64,000 nucleotides of DNA from Marinomonas sp. CT5 (GTDB lineage Bacteria; Pseudomonadota; Gammaproteobacteria; Pseudomonadales; Marinomonadaceae), in contig NZ_CP025572.1 of NCBI RefSeq assembly GCF_018336975.1, positions 1,645,910 to 1,709,909 of the forward strand. The letters run 5' to 3'. The notes under the pieces are model-generated. The model did no database searches. It was not told the origin of the DNA and worked only from the letters and a program-made list of their open reading frames with translations. Positions 8,588-17,330 of the stretch are shown here, piece after piece. Both the position numbers and the translations under genes were made by a program. Each line of letters opens with the position of its first letter. The first letter of the stretch is position 1.

Positions 8588-9706
8588 TTAATTTTTGAAG
8601 CTTAGGCTCCACAGGTCTTGCCAATCTTGACGGCTTTCCCAGTCCGATTTGGCTGTGGATGCGTCATACCCCATGATTTGATCGCGCACTTTATCAATGC
8701 CTGAAGGCTCGTTAGCAGGCAGTTTAACGGTCTGATTGGTGGACATTTTACCATCAACACCCTGTGGCGCTATGCCTTCAGCTGTCATCATGTAATGAAT
8801 AAAGAGTTTCGCGGCGTTAGGACTCTTAGTACCTGTGGTGATAAAACCTAAGCCTGGGTAGCTCCAGCCACTAAATGGCACCATGTCGGCACAAAGGCCA
8901 AGCTTCATGCCATTTTTATTGTTTCTGAACTTAGCGGCACTGACCATGCCGACAAAGCTGTCTTTGACATCTGGTGCGCCAACGGCGTTGGCGGCTTCGG
9001 TGTCTGAACTGGTGACTAATGGGTGGTTTTCAGCGAGGGCTTTTACGAACGCCGCCGTTGCGCTGCTTTCGTTGGTTTTTAATGGTTTGCCGAATTCGGC
9101 TTGATAGGCATCAGCCATGGCTTTGTCGTGGTGTGTGGCTAGCTGGTTAAACCAATCCGTGTAAGACGGTTTACCAAGTGGATCCTGCATGGCGACTTTG
9201 CCTTGCCACTTTGGTAGGGTCAGTTGCCAAATATTGGTGATTGGGCAGGAGTCATAAAGGCCTGTGTTATAAGCCCAAATGTTGGGGGCTAAAACCACAG
9301 TAAGCGGCTTTTGGTAGGTTGCTGGAATGTGTTCAGCTAGATCGCTTGGCACCCAGCTGGTGACATAACCTTTTGATAAAAGCTGCTCCATGCCTGCAGG
9401 CGCATCGGCCAGAATGGCAACGTCGGCTTTCACATTGCCGGCTTTCGCTTCACGGCTGACAATTTCGAGAATTTGCGAAGCTTTGGCTTTAATCCCTGTT
9501 GCTTGGATGCCGTACTTTTTGCTGAAGGATTTCGCCTGTTTAACAATTTTTCCTGTGGAATCATACACAGTTAGCGGCGCTTCTTGTTTTGCGGCTGCGA
9601 TTAATGCTTGAAGATCAAATGTGTCGGCAGCGAAAGTCGAAGCCGTACCAAAAGTGGTTAGGCTAACAGTCAGTGCAAGAAGGCTCTTTTTCATCGGGAA
9701 GTTCAT
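8588..9706 (-). CDS. ABC transporter substrate-binding protein (Fbp/AfuA type)
   Basis: 372 residues with a Sec signal peptide cleaved after about residue 27 (FGTASTFAADT). The mature part is a type-2 periplasmic binding protein of the iron/AfuA-like family (QALIAAAKQEAPLTVYDSTGK, then a C-terminal lobe ending DLWSLSFKN). Such proteins are often labelled iron(III)-binding, but AfuA was shown to bind hexose phosphates. Two phosphatases downstream in the same operon favour a phosphorylated organic ligand here. The protein starts MNFPMKK; the second Met (position 5) is an alternative start. Confidence 0.8.
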   Translation of the reverse strand: MNFPMKKSLLALTVSLTTFGTASTFAADTFDLQALIAAAKQEAPLTVYDSTGKIVKQAKSFSKKYGIQATGIKAKASQILEIVSREAKAGNVKADVAILADAPAGMEQLLSKGYVTSWVPSDLAEHIPATYQKPLTVVLAPNIWAYNTGLYDSCPITNIWQLTLPKWQGKVAMQDPLGKPSYTDWFNQLATHHDKAMADAYQAEFGKPLKTNESSATAAFVKALAENHPLVTSSDTEAANAVGAPDVKDSFVGMVSAAKFRNNKNGMKLGLCADMVPFSGWSYPGLGFITTGTKSPNAAKLFIHYMMTAEGIAPQGVDGKMSTNQTVKLPANEPSGIDKVRDQIMGYDASTAKSDWESRQDWQDLWSLSFKN

Positions 9707-9729
9707 AACGGTTTCCTTTGTTGATTAGC

Positions 9730-10899
9730 TTAGGCTTGTTTAGCGAGTGGTTGATTGGTGTGCTTCTGATTGATTGACGCCGAGTTGAGCAGTAAATGGC
9801 TGTCATCGAAACCTGTTTCTGGAAGAACAAGGCGATTGCTTGCTTGATCAAAAAAGTGCAGTGACGACGTTGGCAAATAAGCATTTACTTGCTCTCCTTC
9901 TCTCCACTTAGGACGAGACTGAGTAGAGTGGAATAATTTGTCATCACCAAAGCTTAGTTCAATCACCCAGCTGCCACCCGTTGGCATGATGTTTTCAATG
10001 CTCATTGGCAGCGTATTGGCGTTTGCCGTATCGGTCAGAATGATGTCTTCAGGACGGATCGCGCAGACGCTGGTGAATTCGTTGGTGGCGATTCTGCTTC
10101 GAATATGATTAGCAAGGCTGATTTGCTCTGCGGCAGAGGCTTTTAAATCAACAATATTTATTTTCGGGTTACCAATAAATTCCGCCACAAAGCGATTGCT
10201 CGGCTCGGCGTAAATTTCATCTGGCGTACCGATTTGTTGTAGCTGCCCTTTGTTCATGACTGCAATGGTGTTGGCCAGCGTCATGGCTTCCCATTGGTCG
10301 TGACTGACAAAAATAATGGTCGTGCCAAAGGTTTGATGTAAGCGACGTAGCTCGGCGCGCATTTCTAGTCGCAAAGTCGCATCTAGGTTCGATAAAGGCT
10401 CGTCTAGTAGCAGAATACCAGGATTTACCGCCAGCATACGTGCCAAGGCAACACGTTGTTGCTGACCGCCAGACAATTGAGACGGATAACGATCGGCGTA
10501 TTCAAGAATGCGTAACTTGCTCATCACATCCAAACAACGTTCTTTGCGTTCTTGGGCTGGTACTTTTTGTAAACGCAAACCAAAGTCCACATTGCGTTCC
10601 ACTGTCATGTGGGGCCAAAGGGCATAGTTTTGAAATACAAAACCAATACGGCGCTGTTCCGGTGGAATAAAACAGGATTGGTGAACCGAATCGACCACTA
10701 AATCGTCTACGGCAATTTCGCCGCTGGTGGAATGTTCGATACCGGCAATCATGCGTAAAATCGTCGTTTTGCCACAGCCTGATGGACCGAGCAAACACAT
10801 GAATTCGCCGTCTTCCACTGTCAGTGATACTTGATCAACGGAAGGTTCAGTATTGCCGTCGTAGCATTTCGTTAGATTAGTTAATGAGATTGTAGGCAT
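9730..10899 (-). CDS. ABC transporter ATP-binding protein (Fbp/AfuC type)
   Basis: 389 residues: an ABC domain with Walker A GPSGCGKTT, signature LSGGQQQR, Walker B ILLLDEP and the D-loop SNLDATLRLEMRAEL, then a C-terminal TOBE-like regulatory domain (about residues 280-370). It sits one base from the upstream permease stop and 23 bp before the binding-protein gene, which fixes it as the motor of this importer. Family members power import of ferric iron, phosphonates, polyamines or sugar phosphates. Confidence 0.88.
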   Translation of the reverse strand: MPTISLTNLTKCYDGNTEPSVDQVSLTVEDGEFMCLLGPSGCGKTTILRMIAGIEHSTSGEIAVDDLVVDSVHQSCFIPPEQRRIGFVFQNYALWPHMTVERNVDFGLRLQKVPAQERKERCLDVMSKLRILEYADRYPSQLSGGQQQRVALARMLAVNPGILLLDEPLSNLDATLRLEMRAELRRLHQTFGTTIIFVSHDQWEAMTLANTIAVMNKGQLQQIGTPDEIYAEPSNRFVAEFIGNPKINIVDLKASAAEQISLANHIRSRIATNEFTSVCAIRPEDIILTDTANANTLPMSIENIMPTGGSWVIELSFGDDKLFHSTQSRPKWREGEQVNAYLPTSSLHFFDQASNRLVLPETGFDDSHLLLNSASINQKHTNQPLAKQA

Positions 10900-10900
10900 A

Positions 10901-12730
10901 TTAATTCTCCAGACCTTGAGCCAAACCAGTACCAGAGATCTTTTGGATCAAGACGGTGCCAAGCCAAGCGATAAGTGCAATCATCAAGACCACCGCATTG
11001 GCGGCTTGGTCGTAGTTGTAATCGAGTAAACGCAGTGAATAGGTGGTGAGAACATCTGTGGATGGAATCGCCAAGATAATGAACAGGCTGACGCCTTTAA
11101 TACCGGAAATGAAAGGCAATAGAATCCCCGTTGCTAATGGCCCTGCTTGTATGGGGATAATGATTTTAGTCATGCGGCTAAACCAGTTGGCGCCAGCAAT
11201 ACGTGCCGCTTCTTCTGGTTCTTTGCCCAGCTGTGTCATGGCGGCGATACCAGATCGGCTGGCAAACGGCATTTTGGAAGCCACTAGAGCAATGATCAAA
11301 ATGGCAGGTGTGCCGTATAACGCTGGAATCGGGCCGCGAGCCACGGCGAATAAAGATAAAAACGCCGCCGCAAAGGCAATGCCGGGAACCAAATAAGGTA
11401 AGAAGGTAATCTGACGCAAGAAAGCGCCAACGCCTTTGAATGAACAGCGTAATACCGCATAACCCACTAGTAAACCTAGTACCCCAGAGATCATTGAAGA
11501 TGAGCCGACAATGACAATAGTGTTCCACGCGGCTTGCCAGAATTCAGGTGTTAGCAAGATGCCATTGCGTAGGGCGACCGTGTCTAAATTACTGCCAATC
11601 CAATAGTCAAAGGTGAAGTTCTCCAGTGTAAAACGGCCGGGTAAAATCATGATGGTGGATAAGAACAAGGTCAATAATGGCAGAACTACTCCGATCAATA
11701 CAAAAGCCCCCGCAAAGCCAGATGCTGGTAAACGCATACGACCCAGTTTGCGAAGTCTGTCCATATTGCCTTTACCGCCAACAGTGACGAAGCGGCGAGC
11801 TTCTTTCATCATGCGCACATCAATCAGTAAGGTGATCACACCGATGATCATAATTACGCCAGCAATGACCGCTGCCACGCCGTTTTGGCGGGTGTCTAGT
11901 GCCCGATACAATCCAGTTGCCAAGGTGTCATAGCGCACAGGTAAACCTAAAATATAAGGCACTGCGAACTCGCCTATACAATCGGCAAAAATCAATAAAG
12001 CGGCAGACATTAAGGCCGGGCGAATTAATGGCAGGACAATAGAAAAAGCGATGGTTCGTGATGGTGCACCAAGTACTCGAGCGCTGTCTTCCATTTGTGA
12101 ATCAAGGCGACGTAACGCATTGCCGACAATCAAGACGACCAAGGGCGTGTAATGCAAAACCAAGATAAAAACGATGGGGAAATAGCCGTACGCCACACTG
12201 TTTGAAGTTGTGATGCCTAAAGATTCTAGCCAGCCAGGTTGTCCGCCAACAGTACGGTTTTTAAAAATCGTCGTCCAAGCGAGAGCGAAGGTCCAAGTTG
12301 GTAACATAAAAGGCACAATCAGCGCCGTAGCGAACCAAGCTCGTCCCGTCATGTTGGTGCGATTTACCAACCAGGCTAGCACTACTCCAATACTCATAGA
12401 AAACACCACCGTACTGGCCGCAATGGCTAAGGTGTTATAGAGAGGTTGCCATAAGAGGATTTCAGAAATGCGTGAGTACAGAGTGCGAACAATATAGTAA
12501 AGAGTGAAGTGGCCTTCGTCATGGTGGGTTCTGGCTTCGTCTCCTGATTGCACGATAAAGGAATCCACAAGAATGGAGAGCACGGGTGCAAGAATCAAAT
12601 AAGCAAAGAAAATAGCCAGAACAAGACCAATCAAATTGGCAGGCTCGTGTCGGGCAACAGCAAATGAATGCCTTGCGCGTCGCCAAATATTTGGTTTCTT
12701 TTGCTCTGCTGCGGTGAGCAAGGTGGTCAT
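10901..12730 (-). CDS. Fused two-domain ABC permease (AfuB/FbpB type)
   Basis: 609 residues with about 12 membrane segments in two homologous halves. Each half has an EAA coupling loop: EDSARVLGAPSRTIAFSIVLPL in the first and EPEEAARIAGANWFSRMTKIII in the second. Fused permeases of this type occur in Fbp (iron), AfuB (hexose phosphate) and 2-aminoethylphosphonate systems. It is the first gene of a six-gene operon, so its upstream gap should hold the promoter and operator. Confidence 0.87.
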   Translation of the reverse strand: MTTLLTAAEQKKPNIWRRARHSFAVARHEPANLIGLVLAIFFAYLILAPVLSILVDSFIVQSGDEARTHHDEGHFTLYYIVRTLYSRISEILLWQPLYNTLAIAASTVVFSMSIGVVLAWLVNRTNMTGRAWFATALIVPFMLPTWTFALAWTTIFKNRTVGGQPGWLESLGITTSNSVAYGYFPIVFILVLHYTPLVVLIVGNALRRLDSQMEDSARVLGAPSRTIAFSIVLPLIRPALMSAALLIFADCIGEFAVPYILGLPVRYDTLATGLYRALDTRQNGVAAVIAGVIMIIGVITLLIDVRMMKEARRFVTVGGKGNMDRLRKLGRMRLPASGFAGAFVLIGVVLPLLTLFLSTIMILPGRFTLENFTFDYWIGSNLDTVALRNGILLTPEFWQAAWNTIVIVGSSSMISGVLGLLVGYAVLRCSFKGVGAFLRQITFLPYLVPGIAFAAAFLSLFAVARGPIPALYGTPAILIIALVASKMPFASRSGIAAMTQLGKEPEEAARIAGANWFSRMTKIIIPIQAGPLATGILLPFISGIKGVSLFIILAIPSTDVLTTYSLRLLDYNYDQAANAVVLMIALIAWLGTVLIQKISGTGLAQGLEN

Positions 12731-12797
12731 AGGTTATTCCTTAGAAAAACATGTAATTTTCTAAACAATAATCTTCCTCTATGACAAACCGATGACA

Positions 12798-12817
12798 TTT
12801 TGCACATATGTGCAAAA
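12798..12817. promoter_or_regulatory. Perfect 20-bp palindrome, candidate LacI-type operator
   Basis: TTTTGCACATATGTGCAAAA is a perfect inverted repeat about 70 bp upstream of the permease start and about 100 bp upstream of the divergent pentapeptide gene. Its size and symmetry suit a dimeric repressor. The LacI-family protein encoded at the end of the same operon is the natural candidate. No footprint evidence exists; it could equally be a Crp-like or other site. Confidence 0.5.
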
Positions 12818-12915
12818 AAGTTTTTGCGAACGGTTTTTCAAGCTAAATAACCTTATTAGATTGAGCACGCTGACATCTCTTGTTACTTTAGTTTTTCTAG
12901 TGAAGGGAGAATGTA

Positions 12916-13515
12916 ATGGAACATGTATTGCCGAACGATGAGGCTTTTTATGGCAAGACCTTTATGGATTTGTCGATGGATCAGGGCAAGGTGAGTCGTA
13001 AGGTGTTTGAGTCTTGCGTATTTGAATCTTGTGATTTTACCGAAGCGTTTTTTGATGCTTGCACCTTTAAAGACTGTCAGTTCCGTCAGTGCAAATTAAC
13101 GGCAATGAATGTGAGAAACAGCAAGTTCTCCGACGTGAAGTTTTATGAATCTAGAGTGCTGGGTGTGGATTGGACCAAAGCTTATTGGCGAGGCTTGGAG
13201 TTAGGTGAGCCGTTATTTTTTAAAGAATGTCTGGTGAATGCTTCATCGTTTTATGGCTTGAAATTATCAGGTGTCGTGTTTGAAGATTGCCGAGCGCATG
13301 ACGTGGATTTTCGAGAAGCAAGGATTTCCCGTGCGCGTTTTACTGGCACCGATTTAACCAACAGTTTGTTTGTGAACACCAATCTTACAGGCGCCGATTT
13401 TAATGGTGCGACCAATTACGATATTGATGTGAAGAAAAATACCATTAAAAACGCCATCTTTTGTCGATATGAAGCGGTGAGCTTGCTGACGTCACTGGGT
13501 ATCAAATTGGTTTAA
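12916..13515 (+). CDS. Pentapeptide-repeat protein (Qnr/McbG-like fold)
   Basis: 199 residues made mostly of pentapeptide repeats A(D/N)LXX or CXFXX (FESCVFESCDFTEAFFDACTFKDCQF, later ISRARFTGTDLTNSLFVNTNLTGADF), which form a right-handed quadrilateral beta-helix. The C-terminus FCRYEAVSLLTSLGIKLV resembles the C-terminal cap of Qnr proteins, DNA mimics that protect gyrase. However, the overall length and repeats are not close enough for a qnr call. A good ribosome site (AAGGGAGA) precedes the ATG. Cytoplasmic; function unknown. Confidence 0.82.
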   Translation: MEHVLPNDEAFYGKTFMDLSMDQGKVSRKVFESCVFESCDFTEAFFDACTFKDCQFRQCKLTAMNVRNSKFSDVKFYESRVLGVDWTKAYWRGLELGEPLFFKECLVNASSFYGLKLSGVVFEDCRAHDVDFREARISRARFTGTDLTNSLFVNTNLTGADFNGATNYDIDVKKNTIKNAIFCRYEAVSLLTSLGIKLV

Positions 13516-13547
13516 AGGCAGCGTGAAAAAATAAAAAGGAAAGCAGC

Positions 13548-14087
13548 ATGTTAAGAAAAGACAAAACGGGTTTGGTGGTGATCGATGTACAAGGAAAGCT
13601 AGCGACGATCGTTCATGACAGCGAGGCGTTTATCGCTAATTTGGTTAAGCTAGTAAAAGCCGCCAAGCTACTTGGAATGCCTATTCTGTGGTTAGAGCAA
13701 AACCCTGAAAAACTGGGCGCAACCGTACCGGAATTGCGTGAAGTGTTAGACATGGTTGAACCTATTGCTAAGTATTCTTTTAGCGCCTGTGGTGAGCCCA
13801 TTTTTGTCGAGGCGATTAAAAAGGCCAAGATGAACACATGGCTTATTACCGGAATCGAAGCACATATTTGTGTTTATCAAACGGCATTAGGTTTGTTGGA
13901 CTTAGGTTATGACGTGGAATTGGTTAGCGATTGTGTGTCATCTCGAACGATAGAGAATAAAGACATGGCGCTTGCCAAGTTAGCTCGCAAAGGTGCGGAA
14001 GTGACCAGTCTTGAAATGTGTTTGTTTGAATTGATTGGTGATTGTCGAGCGAATGAATTTAGAGCGGCGCTTAGCTTAATTAAGTAA
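13548..14087 (+). CDS. Isochorismatase-like cysteine hydrolase (YcaC/ISOC type)
   Basis: 179 residues. The N-terminal strand GLVVIDVQGKL supplies the catalytic Asp, a conserved Lys follows in the middle, and the Cys nucleophile is in TGIEAHICVYQTALGLL. This is the cysteine-hydrolase superfamily (nicotinamidase, YcaC, ISOC1). The preserved nucleophilic Cys separates it from the true isochorismatase at 46102. It lies 32 bp after the pentapeptide gene, probably co-transcribed. Substrate unknown. Confidence 0.83.
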   Translation: MLRKDKTGLVVIDVQGKLATIVHDSEAFIANLVKLVKAAKLLGMPILWLEQNPEKLGATVPELREVLDMVEPIAKYSFSACGEPIFVEAIKKAKMNTWLITGIEAHICVYQTALGLLDLGYDVELVSDCVSSRTIENKDMALAKLARKGAEVTSLEMCLFELIGDCRANEFRAALSLIK

Positions 14088-14175
14088 GTTAATTTATCTT
14101 GAAGCATCTGCTTTGTGGTTTAATTCAGTAATGGCTTTTATAGAGACTCAATACTTTTCCCTTTAGGCAGGCAGC

Positions 14176-14466
14176 ATGAACATAGATAAATCTAAAAAAC
14201 GTATCGCGAAGAAAGTAAAAATGGGTTTCAAAGGTTATCCGCAGCTTTCCATTGCCTATTTTGGCGATACAAAGGACATCGCCACAGAAGTGGTTGTGAC
14301 TTTTACGGCTGAAGAAGGCGCCGAGCCACAAGATCAGCGTTTTGCGGGCCAAAGTGATGTTCGTGAAGACGAAGTGATTCAATCCGCCCTGGTGAAAATC
14401 ATGGAACGTACCGATGCGAAAACAGTATTAGAAGTAGAAGGTGTGAGTTTCTTAAATCAAAAATGA
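14176..14466 (+). CDS. Small conserved-looking cytoplasmic protein, function unknown
   Basis: 96 residues with no signal peptide or membrane segment. The N-terminus is strongly basic (MNIDKSKKRIAKKVKMGFKGYP) and the rest is acidic and beta-rich, with a patch AEEGAEPQDQRFAGQSDVREDE. It reads like a single compact alpha/beta domain. I do not recognise the family. The next gene (YciI-like) follows 21 bp later, so the two are probably co-transcribed. Confidence 0.65.
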   Translation: MNIDKSKKRIAKKVKMGFKGYPQLSIAYFGDTKDIATEVVVTFTAEEGAEPQDQRFAGQSDVREDEVIQSALVKIMERTDAKTVLEVEGVSFLNQK

Positions 14467-14487
14467 ATGATGTAGAGAGGATTACTG

Positions 14488-14778
14488 ATGCGGTTGATTG
14501 TTATATTTAAAGATAAGCCTGCGATGATGGCTCATCGAGCCATCTATGAAGAGCAACATTTGGCTTACTTGGAATCGAATCATACAGAAATTTCTATTGG
14601 TGGTGGGCTCCGCGAAGAAGTGGGTGGTATATTCGTTGGTGGTCTTTGGGTGCTTGAAGTGGACTCTTTTGAGCGAGCCAATGAGCTTGTTATGAATGAT
14701 CCATATTATGATCCGGCTTTACGGGAATTTGATATTTTAGTTTGGGGGAAAGCAGGTAATCGAGCAGCTGTGCTTTAA
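14488..14778 (+). CDS. YciI-like (YCII) domain protein
   Basis: 96 residues. A ferredoxin-like alpha/beta fold of the YCII family is suggested by MRLIVIFKDKPAMMAHRAIYEEQHLAYLE, the GG(L)REEVGGIFVGGLWVLEVDS strand pair and FERANELVMNDPYYDPALREFDILVW. The closing A-xx-L-xx-DPY motif is characteristic. Members have a putative His/Asp active site but mostly unknown substrates. Cytoplasmic. Confidence 0.85.
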   Translation: MRLIVIFKDKPAMMAHRAIYEEQHLAYLESNHTEISIGGGLREEVGGIFVGGLWVLEVDSFERANELVMNDPYYDPALREFDILVWGKAGNRAAVL

Positions 14779-14847
14779 TAATAGAACACATATTCTCAGC
14801 GACTATTACTGTCTTGTTTTAAGTTTATATAAATGTACTTCATTTGC

Positions 14848-14879
14848 TTGACCTTGGAGTATACTCCAAGGTCTACACT
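14848..14879 (+). promoter_or_regulatory. MerR-family-controlled promoter
   Basis: A -35 TTGACC (14848-14853) and a -10 TACACT (14874-14879) are separated by 20 bp instead of 17, the hallmark of MerR-type promoters that need activator-induced DNA twisting. The spacer holds a perfect 22-bp palindrome (14851-14872; half-site ACCTTGGAGT). The transcript leads straight into the metal ATPase gene. No merR-like gene is in the window, so the activator (ZntR/CadR/PbrR type) must be elsewhere. Confidence 0.88.
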
Positions 14880-14909
14880 CCTGTTATAGACTCATAACAG
14901 GAGAGATTT

Positions 14910-17330
14910 ATGCATCACTCATCAGGTAAACATAAAGAAAACTGCCAATCTCATTCTTCATGTCAGTGTCACCCTTCTAGTCAATCTCAAGCTCATGTTC
15001 ATCAAGCTCATTATCATCAAGAGACATGCGGATCTTGTTGTTCGACGGCAAGCGACGTTTCCTCTTGCTGTGTAAGCGATGATAGCGGGAAAAAAGAAAG
15101 CCAGTGCTGTTCTTCTGATGACGAAGACGACGCCAGTTGCGGCACATTCGCTGATTCCAGTGACTATGCCTATATAGGGCAAGAAACAGGTAAGCAGAAT
15201 TATAGTTGGCGAGTTAGCGGAATGGATTGCGCCAGTTGTGCGCGTTCCATTGAGAAGGCGGTTACTTCTGTTGAAGGTGTATTAAGTGTCAATGTGGTTT
15301 TCTCTACTGAAAAACTTCGAGTGTCGGCGAATGCTGATGTGTCTGACAAAATTCAAAACGCTGTAAAAGGCATTGGCTTTGACTTAGTTTCTTTTGATGC
15401 CAGTGCTTCCAAGCAGCAGAGCCAAAAGCCTACCCACTCTGAACAACAAACGGCTTCATGGTTTTCTCGCCAGCAATTAACGGAATACGGTCCGATTGTT
15501 GGATTGGCCTTCTTGATGTTATTAAGCTGGGGAATAACGCAATTTAATCCTGTCTTTGGTGAAGCGGCTTTTATTGTGACTACCTTTATTGGTTTAGTAC
15601 CCATCATGAAAAAGTCATGGCGCATGATGCGCAGTGGTTCACCTTTTGCCATTGAAACTCTAATGAGCGTCGCAGCGATTGGCGCATTATTTATCGGTGC
15701 CACCGCAGAAGCCGCCATGGTGTTGCTGCTGTTTATGATTGGTGAGTGCCTAGAGTCTTATGCGGCGAATCGCGCGCGCAAGGGCGTCAGCGCCTTGATG
15801 GCCTTGCTGCCAGAAGAAGCCTTGATTATCAAAGACGGAGTACGCCAAAAAATCGCTATTGCGGATTTACGCCCAGGGGATGAGATTGAAGTGTCACCGG
15901 GTGAACGCTTGCCTGCGGATGCGGAACTCTTGTCTGAAATGGCAAGTTTTGATGAAAGCGCTTTGACTGGGGAATCTGTTCCTGTTGAACGTTCATCTGG
16001 TGAAAAAGTTCCCGCTGGCAGCTTGCTGGCCGATAGAGTGGTGAGGTTAAAAGTTGTATCCCAGCCTGGTAAGAACGCCATAGATCGAATTTTGCAGCTT
16101 ATTGAAGAGGCGGAAGAGCGCCGAGCCCCCCTTGAGCGCTTCTTAGATACATTCAGTCGCATCTACACGCCTGTGATTATGCTGATTTCTGTCTTGGTGA
16201 TCTTGATTCCACCCTTGGCTTTCGCTCAACCTTGGGATACCTGGATTTATCGCGGCTTGGCTTTGTTATTGATTGGTTGTCCTTGTGCTTTGGTGATTTC
16301 AACGCCTGCGGCGATTACTTCTGGTCTAGCGGCGGCCACTCGTCGAGGCACTTTGATTAAGGGCGGATTGGCGTTAGAGCAACTAGGCCGAATCAAAACC
16401 ATTGCGCTTGATAAAACTGGCACGCTCACCGAAGGCAAACCAAGCGTGACAGATGTGGTGTCTTTTAATAATGCAAATGTGCATCACGTATTGGCGGCGG
16501 CTGCGTCGGTTGAAATGGGTTCCCATCATCCATTGGCGAAGGCTATTGTGGATTACACCGAGCAACAAGGCGTTGCTCTCGTTCATGCCGATAATCGCAA
16601 GACCGTGGCGGGTGTGGGGGTAGAAGGAAATTTTGCCGGTAAGAAAATCAGCATAAGCGCACCCAGTAAATTAGCGCGAACGTTAGACGATAGTATTCAG
16701 CAGCAAGTCATTCATCTTGAAGAAGAAGGTAAAACGGTCGTTGTGGTACTGCAAGACGGCGAGTCGATCGGTCTGATTTCATTACGAGATAGATTACGTG
16801 ACGATGCTAAAGTAGCGTTGAAAAACCTCGCCGATTTGGGCATTAATGGTGTGATGCTAACGGGGGATAATGCCCGAGCTGCGGCAGCGATTGCTGCAGA
16901 ACTGAACATAGATTTCCGCGCGAGCTTGTTACCAGAGGATAAGGTGATTGCGGTCACACAATTGAATCAGCAGCAAGCCACGGCCATGGTCGGTGATGGC
17001 ATTAATGATGCGCCAGCAATGAAAGCCTCCACTATTGGCATTGCTATGGGAAGCGGCACGGATGTGGCTTTAGAAACGGCCGATGCGGCGTTAACTCATA
17101 ATCGCTTGCAGGGCTTGGCCGAGATGATTCGTTTGTCTCGTGCGACCAATGCCAATATTCGCCAAAATATCACCTTGGCGTTAGGGTTAAAGGCGGTCTT
17201 TTTGGTCACTACGTTACTGGGTATAACTGGGTTGTGGTTGGCCGTATTAGCGGACTCTGGCGCAACCGCATTGGTCACTGCAAACGCGTTGCGATTACTG
17301 CGGAAAAATACACTTAACAAGAATGATTAG
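14910..17330 (+). CDS. zntA: Zn/Cd/Pb-exporting P1B-type ATPase (ZntA/CadA)
   Basis: 806 residues. A Cys- and His-rich N-terminal tail (residues 1-78, many H and CC pairs) precedes one HMA domain with GMDCASC (C107, C110). Next come membrane segments, the metal-site CPC at about 457-459, the phosphorylated Asp in DKTGT at about 501, the SHHPLAKA motif, and VGDGINDAPAM. The last helix ADSGATALVTANALRLL carries the Asp typical of ZntA, which favours Zn2+/Cd2+/Pb2+ over Cu+. It exports toxic divalent metal from the cytoplasm and is driven by the MerR-type promoter just upstream. Confidence 0.93.
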   Translation: MHHSSGKHKENCQSHSSCQCHPSSQSQAHVHQAHYHQETCGSCCSTASDVSSCCVSDDSGKKESQCCSSDDEDDASCGTFADSSDYAYIGQETGKQNYSWRVSGMDCASCARSIEKAVTSVEGVLSVNVVFSTEKLRVSANADVSDKIQNAVKGIGFDLVSFDASASKQQSQKPTHSEQQTASWFSRQQLTEYGPIVGLAFLMLLSWGITQFNPVFGEAAFIVTTFIGLVPIMKKSWRMMRSGSPFAIETLMSVAAIGALFIGATAEAAMVLLLFMIGECLESYAANRARKGVSALMALLPEEALIIKDGVRQKIAIADLRPGDEIEVSPGERLPADAELLSEMASFDESALTGESVPVERSSGEKVPAGSLLADRVVRLKVVSQPGKNAIDRILQLIEEAEERRAPLERFLDTFSRIYTPVIMLISVLVILIPPLAFAQPWDTWIYRGLALLLIGCPCALVISTPAAITSGLAAATRRGTLIKGGLALEQLGRIKTIALDKTGTLTEGKPSVTDVVSFNNANVHHVLAAAASVEMGSHHPLAKAIVDYTEQQGVALVHADNRKTVAGVGVEGNFAGKKISISAPSKLARTLDDSIQQQVIHLEEEGKTVVVVLQDGESIGLISLRDRLRDDAKVALKNLADLGINGVMLTGDNARAAAAIAAELNIDFRASLLPEDKVIAVTQLNQQQATAMVGDGINDAPAMKASTIGIAMGSGTDVALETADAALTHNRLQGLAEMIRLSRATNANIRQNITLALGLKAVFLVTTLLGITGLWLAVLADSGATALVTANALRLLRKNTLNKND

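Noticed and set aside
8588..12730. Annotation as a ferric iron (FbpABC) importer
   Set aside because: Two phosphatases and a LacI repressor in the same operon do not fit iron, and AfuABC-type systems with the same layout carry sugar phosphates. Iron is not excluded, but not preferred.
12916..13515. Calling the pentapeptide protein a Qnr resistance gene
   Set aside because: Only the fold and C-terminal cap are shared; sequence and length do not support a resistance claim.
13548..14087. Linking the isochorismatase-like hydrolase to DHB synthesis
   Set aside because: It has the Cys nucleophile of YcaC/ISOC enzymes, no carrier domain, and lies far from the siderophore genes; the true EntB homologue is at 46102.
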